Assembly: GCF_015500095.1 (NCBI RefSeq)
Contig: NZ_CP062983.1
Location: 2,356,001 to 2,420,000 of the forward strand
Direction of reading: 5' to 3'
Length of the DNA: 64,000 nt
From: Phototrophicus methaneseepsis
GTDB lineage: Bacteria; Chloroflexota; Anaerolineae; Aggregatilineales; Phototrophicaceae
Under the pieces are notes generated by a model. The model did not search any database. It worked only from the letters and a program-made list of their open reading frames with translations, and was not told the DNA's origin. Of this stretch, positions 59,975 to 64,000 are shown piece by piece. A program made the position numbers and the translations under genes. The stretch's first letter is position 1. Each line of letters begins with the position of its first letter.

Positions 59975-62900
59975 ATGGCGCAACCCCTGAATTTTCAGCA
60001 GGTGATCTTAAAATTACACGACTATTGGAGCGCGCAGGGCTGCGTAATCTGGGAGCCGTACAATGTACAGGTTGGCGCAGGTACCGGTAACCCGGCGACG
60101 CTGCTGCGTGTATTGGGCCCGGAACCCTGGCGCGTGGCGTATGTGGAGCCGAGCGTGCGCCCTGATGATGGTCGCTACGGCGAAAATCCCAACCGCATGC
60201 AGAAGTATTACCAGTATCAGGTCATCCTCAAGCCGGACCCCGGCAATCCGCAGGAGCTCTACCTGAAATCGTTGGAAGCCCTGGGTATCGACCCACGCGA
60301 GCATGACATCCGCTTTGTAGAAGATAACTGGGAATCCCCGGCGTTAGGTGCCTGGGGCCTGGGGTGGGAAGTTTGGCTCGATGGGCAGGAAATTACCCAG
60401 TTCACGTACTTCCAGCAAGCGGGTGGGCAGGAACTCAACCCCGTCTCTGTCGAAATTACCTACGGCGTCGAGCGTATTGTGCTGGCGCTGCAAAATAAGA
60501 ACAGCGCCTGGGAAATCGACTGGCGCGATGGCATCACCTATCACGACATCATGTTCGCTGAAGAAGTCGAGCATAATCGCTATTATTTTGATGTAGCGGA
60601 CGTGGATGCCCTTAAGGTCGTCTATGACACTTACGAGCGTGAATTTGGTCGTGCGCTGGAGGGCGATGCGCTCATCAGTGCCTATGACTATGTGCTCAAG
60701 TGCAGCCATCTCTTTAATGTGCTGGATACGCGCGGTGCAATTGGTGTGACGGAACGTGCCAGCTACTTCCGCCGGATGCGCGATATGACGCGTTCGATTG
60801 CGGCCCAATATGCTGAAAATCGCGAAGCACTTGGTCATCCGCTGATGAAGATGATGGATAAGTGGGGCGTTTCGCTGCCGGAATACACGCCGACAAAGCC
60901 CGCTGCACCGACCAAAGCGGCTGATTTCTTGCTGGAAATTGGCGTGGAAGAACTCCCGGCTGGCGATGTTGATGACGTCCTGGCGCAACTTCGGGCCAGC
61001 ATTCCATCATGGCTGGATGATTTGCGCCTGGGATATGAATCTGTTTCAGTTGATGCGACCCCGCGCCGTATCGTCATCCGCGCGACGAAAGTCGCTGAGC
61101 GCCAGACCGACGAAGAATTCGTGGCAAAGGGGCCGCCAGCCGCACGCGCCTATGATGCCGATGGTAACCCGACCAAGGCCGCGATTGGCTTCGCCAAAGG
61201 GCGCGGCGTCGATGTCGCGGACCTGAAGGTGCAGGAAATCGATGGTGGTGAATACGTCACGGCGCTGGTGCAAAATGCAGGCTTGCCCGCGACAGAAGTG
61301 CTGCAAGACGCGCTGCCGGGCCTTGTCGCCAGCATCAAATTCGGTAAGACTATGCGTTGGAACGAAACAGGCATTTCATTCTCTCGTCCGCTGCGCTGGT
61401 TATTGGCGCTATTCGGCGATATTGTCATTCCCTTCACCTATGCAGGGGTTATCAGCGGCAGCACCACACGCGGTTTGCGTCCTTATGGCTCGCCTGAACT
61501 GGATGTGACATCCCCGGCGGATTACGCTAAAAAGCTTGGTGAACAGGGGATCGTGCTCAGCCGGGAAGAACGCCGCGCAACGATCAGCCAGCAGATCCAG
61601 GCCCTGGCTGATGAAGTCGATGGGATTATCCCGAATGACCCTGGCTTACTTGATGAAGTCACCAACCTAGTTGAATCGCCCGTTGCACTGCGCGGTTCCT
61701 TCGAAGAGAAATATCTGGCACTCCCGCGTGAAGTGCTTGTGACGGTCATGCGTAAGCATCAGCGTTATTTCCCTGTGGAATACAGCGCAGGCAAACTCAT
61801 GCCATATTTCATCGCTGTGCGTAATGGTGATGAAGAACATCTCGATAAAGTCACACACGGCAACGAGCATGTCTTACGCGCTCGCTTCTCCGATGCGGAT
61901 TATTTCTATAGTCAGGACATCAAAAAGCCTCTGACGACGCATTTGCAGCGTCTGGGTACCCTCATTTTTGAGGAGCACCTGGGTAGTATGCAGGAGAAGA
62001 ACGAACGTCTCGTGAGTCTCGTCGAGCCGATTGGTCATTTGCTCAATGTCGATGCGACTGCCGTAGGGATTGCTCAGCGTGCGGCCCACATCGCCAAGGC
62101 AGACCTGGGCACGCAGATGGTCGTCGAAATGACGTCGTTACAAGGCACGATGGGGCGGGAATACGCGAAGCTGGAAGATTATCCTGAAGAGGTCGCTAAT
62201 GCGGTCTTCGAACATTGGCAGCCGCGTTATGCTGGGGATGTCGTTCCGGCTAGCCTTGCTGGGACGATCCTGGCGATTGCGGATAAGCTGGATAGCCTTG
62301 TTGGCTTGTTTGCGGCTGGCCTCGCGCCTCGCTCTACATCAGATCCTTATGGGCTGCGTCGCGCGGCTCTTGGTGTGGTGCAAATCCTCATCGCTGGTAA
62401 GCTAGACGTCAACCTGGCGGATGCCATTGAACTCGTCGCTCCGGCACAGCCGATTGAAGTCACGCCTAAAGTGCGCGAACAACTGCTGGATTTCATCCAG
62501 GGCCGCCTCGATAGCTGGCTTGAAGAAGAAATCGGCGCGCCGCGCGACATCATCAATGCTGTGTTGGCAGAACAGGGCACTAACCCGTATCGTGCTTATC
62601 AAGGCGTATTGGAGCTGCAAAAGTGGGTTGCTGATGAAGGCTGGGAGACCTTGCTGGATAACTTCGCCCGCTGCGTACGTATCACCCGCAATGAGCCGCA
62701 GCAGTACCGCGTTGATGCTTCTAAATTCGTCGAAGTAGAAGAAAAGGCGCTTTACGAAGCGTATCAGCAGGCTGTCTCGTCTTTGCCTGAAGATGCGAAC
62801 ATAGATGCTTTCCTGACGGCCTTCACGCCTCTGGTGCCGCAGATTCAAGCCTTCTTCGATGCTGTTCTGGTTAATGCTGAGGATGCGAGCTTGCGGCAAG

Positions 62901-62977
62901 CACGCCTGGGCTTGCTCCAGGACATCAGCAATATGGCGAAAGGCCATGCAGATCTGAGCCTGTTGAGCGGCTTCTAA
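59975..62977 (+). CDS. glyQS: Glycyl-tRNA synthetase, fused alpha and beta subunits
   Basis: 1000 residues. Residues 1-295 are a complete alpha subunit ([62 protein letters not shown]). After a Pro/Thr/Lys linker (about 295-307) a complete beta subunit follows ([22 protein letters not shown] to the end), with the usual [28 protein letters not shown] and [35 protein letters not shown]. It charges tRNA-Gly. Most bacteria of this type have separate glyQ and glyS; one-chain forms are known, for example in chlamydiae. The frame is continuous with no stop or frameshift at the junction. Confidence 0.96.
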   Translation: MAQPLNFQQVILKLHDYWSAQGCVIWEPYNVQVGAGTGNPATLLRVLGPEPWRVAYVEPSVRPDDGRYGENPNRMQKYYQYQVILKPDPGNPQELYLKSLEALGIDPREHDIRFVEDNWESPALGAWGLGWEVWLDGQEITQFTYFQQAGGQELNPVSVEITYGVERIVLALQNKNSAWEIDWRDGITYHDIMFAEEVEHNRYYFDVADVDALKVVYDTYEREFGRALEGDALISAYDYVLKCSHLFNVLDTRGAIGVTERASYFRRMRDMTRSIAAQYAENREALGHPLMKMMDKWGVSLPEYTPTKPAAPTKAADFLLEIGVEELPAGDVDDVLAQLRASIPSWLDDLRLGYESVSVDATPRRIVIRATKVAERQTDEEFVAKGPPAARAYDADGNPTKAAIGFAKGRGVDVADLKVQEIDGGEYVTALVQNAGLPATEVLQDALPGLVASIKFGKTMRWNETGISFSRPLRWLLALFGDIVIPFTYAGVISGSTTRGLRPYGSPELDVTSPADYAKKLGEQGIVLSREERRATISQQIQALADEVDGIIPNDPGLLDEVTNLVESPVALRGSFEEKYLALPREVLVTVMRKHQRYFPVEYSAGKLMPYFIAVRNGDEEHLDKVTHGNEHVLRARFSDADYFYSQDIKKPLTTHLQRLGTLIFEEHLGSMQEKNERLVSLVEPIGHLLNVDATAVGIAQRAAHIAKADLGTQMVVEMTSLQGTMGREYAKLEDYPEEVANAVFEHWQPRYAGDVVPASLAGTILAIADKLDSLVGLFAAGLAPRSTSDPYGLRRAALGVVQILIAGKLDVNLADAIELVAPAQPIEVTPKVREQLLDFIQGRLDSWLEEEIGAPRDIINAVLAEQGTNPYRAYQGVLELQKWVADEGWETLLDNFARCVRITRNEPQQYRVDASKFVEVEEKALYEAYQQAVSSLPEDANIDAFLTAFTPLVPQIQAFFDAVLVNAEDASLRQARLGLLQDISNMAKGHADLSLLSGF

Positions 62978-63018
62978 TCATCGCCTCCCTGGTTCGGTGC
63001 TTGCTTCATGAAAACCGT

Positions 63019-63048
63019 AAAGAGCGTGCCCTATGGTGCGCTCTTTTT
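63019..63048 (+). terminator. Rho-independent terminator after glyQS
   Basis: aaagagcg (63019-63026) pairs with cgctcttt (63039-63046), followed by T. Two mismatches occur inside the loop side of the stem. Confidence 0.75.
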
Positions 63049-63111
63049 GTCTAGATTCCGTTATAACCGTGACTGTAGGCATGAAAATTGCATTAACGGC
63101 CTCATTTTCAA

Positions 63112-63140
63112 TTGCAGGTCTGTTACGACATCTCTATAAT
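63112..63140 (+). promoter_or_regulatory. Candidate promoter of dnaG
   Basis: TTGCAG (63112-63117), 17 bp, perfect TATAAT (63135-63140), 29 bp before the ATG. Confidence 0.45.
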
Positions 63141-63169
63141 GACAACACAGTAGTGGGGCCTCGTTGTGC

Positions 63170-64000
63170 ATGTCTGTTACTGAGCAAATCAAAGCGAGGC
63201 TGGATATTGTTCAATATGTCCAGCAGTACGTACCCCAGCTAAAGAAGGCTGGCCGGTATTATAAAGCTTGCTGCCCATTCCACAGTGAAAAAACACCCTC
63301 GTTTGTTGTAAATCCGGATACGCAGTCGTGGCGGTGCTTCGGTGCATGTGCTGAAGGCGGCGATATTTTTAGCTTTGCGATGAAGCAGAATGGCTGGTCC
63401 TTTAGCGAAGCCCTGAATGAGCTAGGGCGTCAGGCGGGCGTCCAGGTGGCTCAACAGACGCCGGAACAAGAGGAAGAAGCGGCTCATCAGGATCGCTTGC
63501 GTGGGATGCTCCAGACAGCGGCAGATTTCTATCACCAGCACTTGGTCAGCATAGAAGATGATGCGACCCGCGCCGCCTACGAGTATGCACGTCAAAAACG
63601 TGGTTTTTCTGATGAGACCATCGCGCGCTACCAGATTGGTTATGCGCCTGCTGGTTGGCAGCATATGCTCACAGCTCTGACAGACCTGGGCTATAGTGAG
63701 CAGGAAATTCTCGACGCAGGCCTCGCCAGCCAGAATGACCGCGGGCGTGTATATGACCGCTTTCGCAATCGCCTCATGATCCCGATTAAAGATGATCGCG
63801 GGCGCATGGTGGGCTTTGGTGCCCGTGCCCTGGACCCGGACGATACGCCCAAGTACCTGAATTCCCCCCAAACGGCTGTCTTCGATAAGAGTCACACGCT
63901 CTTTGGCCTGGATTTAGCGAAGGGTGCCATCCGTGAGAGCGAAACGGCTGTTATCGTCGAAGGCTATATGGATGTGATACAAGCCCATCAGGCTGGCTAT
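63170..64000 (+). CDS. dnaG: DNA primase DnaG, N-terminal part (3' end outside window)
   Basis: 277 residues are visible from the ATG at 63170; the frame is open to the last base. The zinc-binding domain has Cys35 and His38 in CCPFHSEKTPSF and Cys56 and Cys60 in RCFGACAEGGDIF, so the last pair is spaced CxxxC rather than the usual CxxC. The RNA-polymerase domain follows (IARYQIGYAP, YDRFRNRLMIPIKDDRGRMVGFGARAL, PKYLNSPQTAVFDKSHTLFGLDLAK), and the TOPRIM motif begins as AVIVEGYMDVI at the window edge. DnaG makes RNA primers for replication with the DnaB helicase. Confidence 0.96.
   Translation, partial: MSVTEQIKARLDIVQYVQQYVPQLKKAGRYYKACCPFHSEKTPSFVVNPDTQSWRCFGACAEGGDIFSFAMKQNGWSFSEALNELGRQAGVQVAQQTPEQEEEAAHQDRLRGMLQTAADFYHQHLVSIEDDATRAAYEYARQKRGFSDETIARYQIGYAPAGWQHMLTALTDLGYSEQEILDAGLASQNDRGRVYDRFRNRLMIPIKDDRGRMVGFGARALDPDDTPKYLNSPQTAVFDKSHTLFGLDLAKGAIRESETAVIVEGYMDVIQAHQAGY

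Overview
The window looks like chromosomal DNA of a Chloroflexota bacterium, probably Anaerolineae-like. This is an inference from several traits: moderate GC; many lipoproteins with Thr/Pro-rich spacers after the lipobox; HEAT-repeat proteins; a kinase-like membrane protein with a large helical middle; a fused GlyQS glycyl-tRNA synthetase; and CUT2 sugar transport beside plant-polysaccharide enzymes. I see no mobile element, CRISPR array, rRNA or tRNA. Most of the DNA is protein coding on both strands.

1-7.3 kb: the end of plsY, then a cellulose/beta-glucan locus. It has a LacI-type regulator with a promoter and 14-bp palindromic operator, a cytosolic GH3 beta-glucosidase, and a large secreted protein joining a GH3 domain to a GH9 cellulase. 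7.35-12.4 kb (minus strand): a CUT2 sugar ABC transporter (binding protein, very large permease, single-domain ATPase) whose last gene is an unknown lipoprotein coupled by stop-start overlap to the ATPase.

12.4-22.5 kb: sugar and sugar-acid catabolism, with two FAH-family enzymes, a YjhG/YagF-type sugar-acid dehydratase, an MFS transporter, a class-V PLP enzyme with an unusual Asn at the PLP-nitrogen position, a DUF4380 protein and an L-fucose isomerase-like protein. The dehydratase and FAH enzymes would fit an oxidative pentose (Weimberg-like) route, but the window holds no sugar dehydrogenase or semialdehyde dehydrogenase.

22.5-31.7 kb: a 2H phosphoesterase-like protein, a stand-alone receiver, an M24 peptidase, a HEAT protein, an 820-bp gene-free stretch with several hairpins, a TPR-like membrane protein, a chemoreceptor-like protein without a ligand domain, two divergent Thr/Pro-rich lipoproteins (one an M14 peptidase) and a receiver-histidine kinase hybrid. 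31.8-36.2 kb: one 1446-residue kinase-like membrane protein.

36.6-50.3 kb: dtd, HEAT protein, small membrane protein, PQQ-type sugar dehydrogenase-like lipoprotein, two cytosolic-looking trypsin-like proteases, NarL-type regulator, Sua5, membrane proteins, alanine dehydrogenase, sortase, CoA-transferase, SWIM protein and an ECF sigma factor with a likely anti-sigma partner. 50.6-54.8 kb: rpoB with a near-consensus promoter and structured leader, not followed by rpoC. 55-64 kb: an unknown protein, a phosphoribosyltransferase with two GT4 glycosyltransferases, glyQS and the start of dnaG, which runs off the window.
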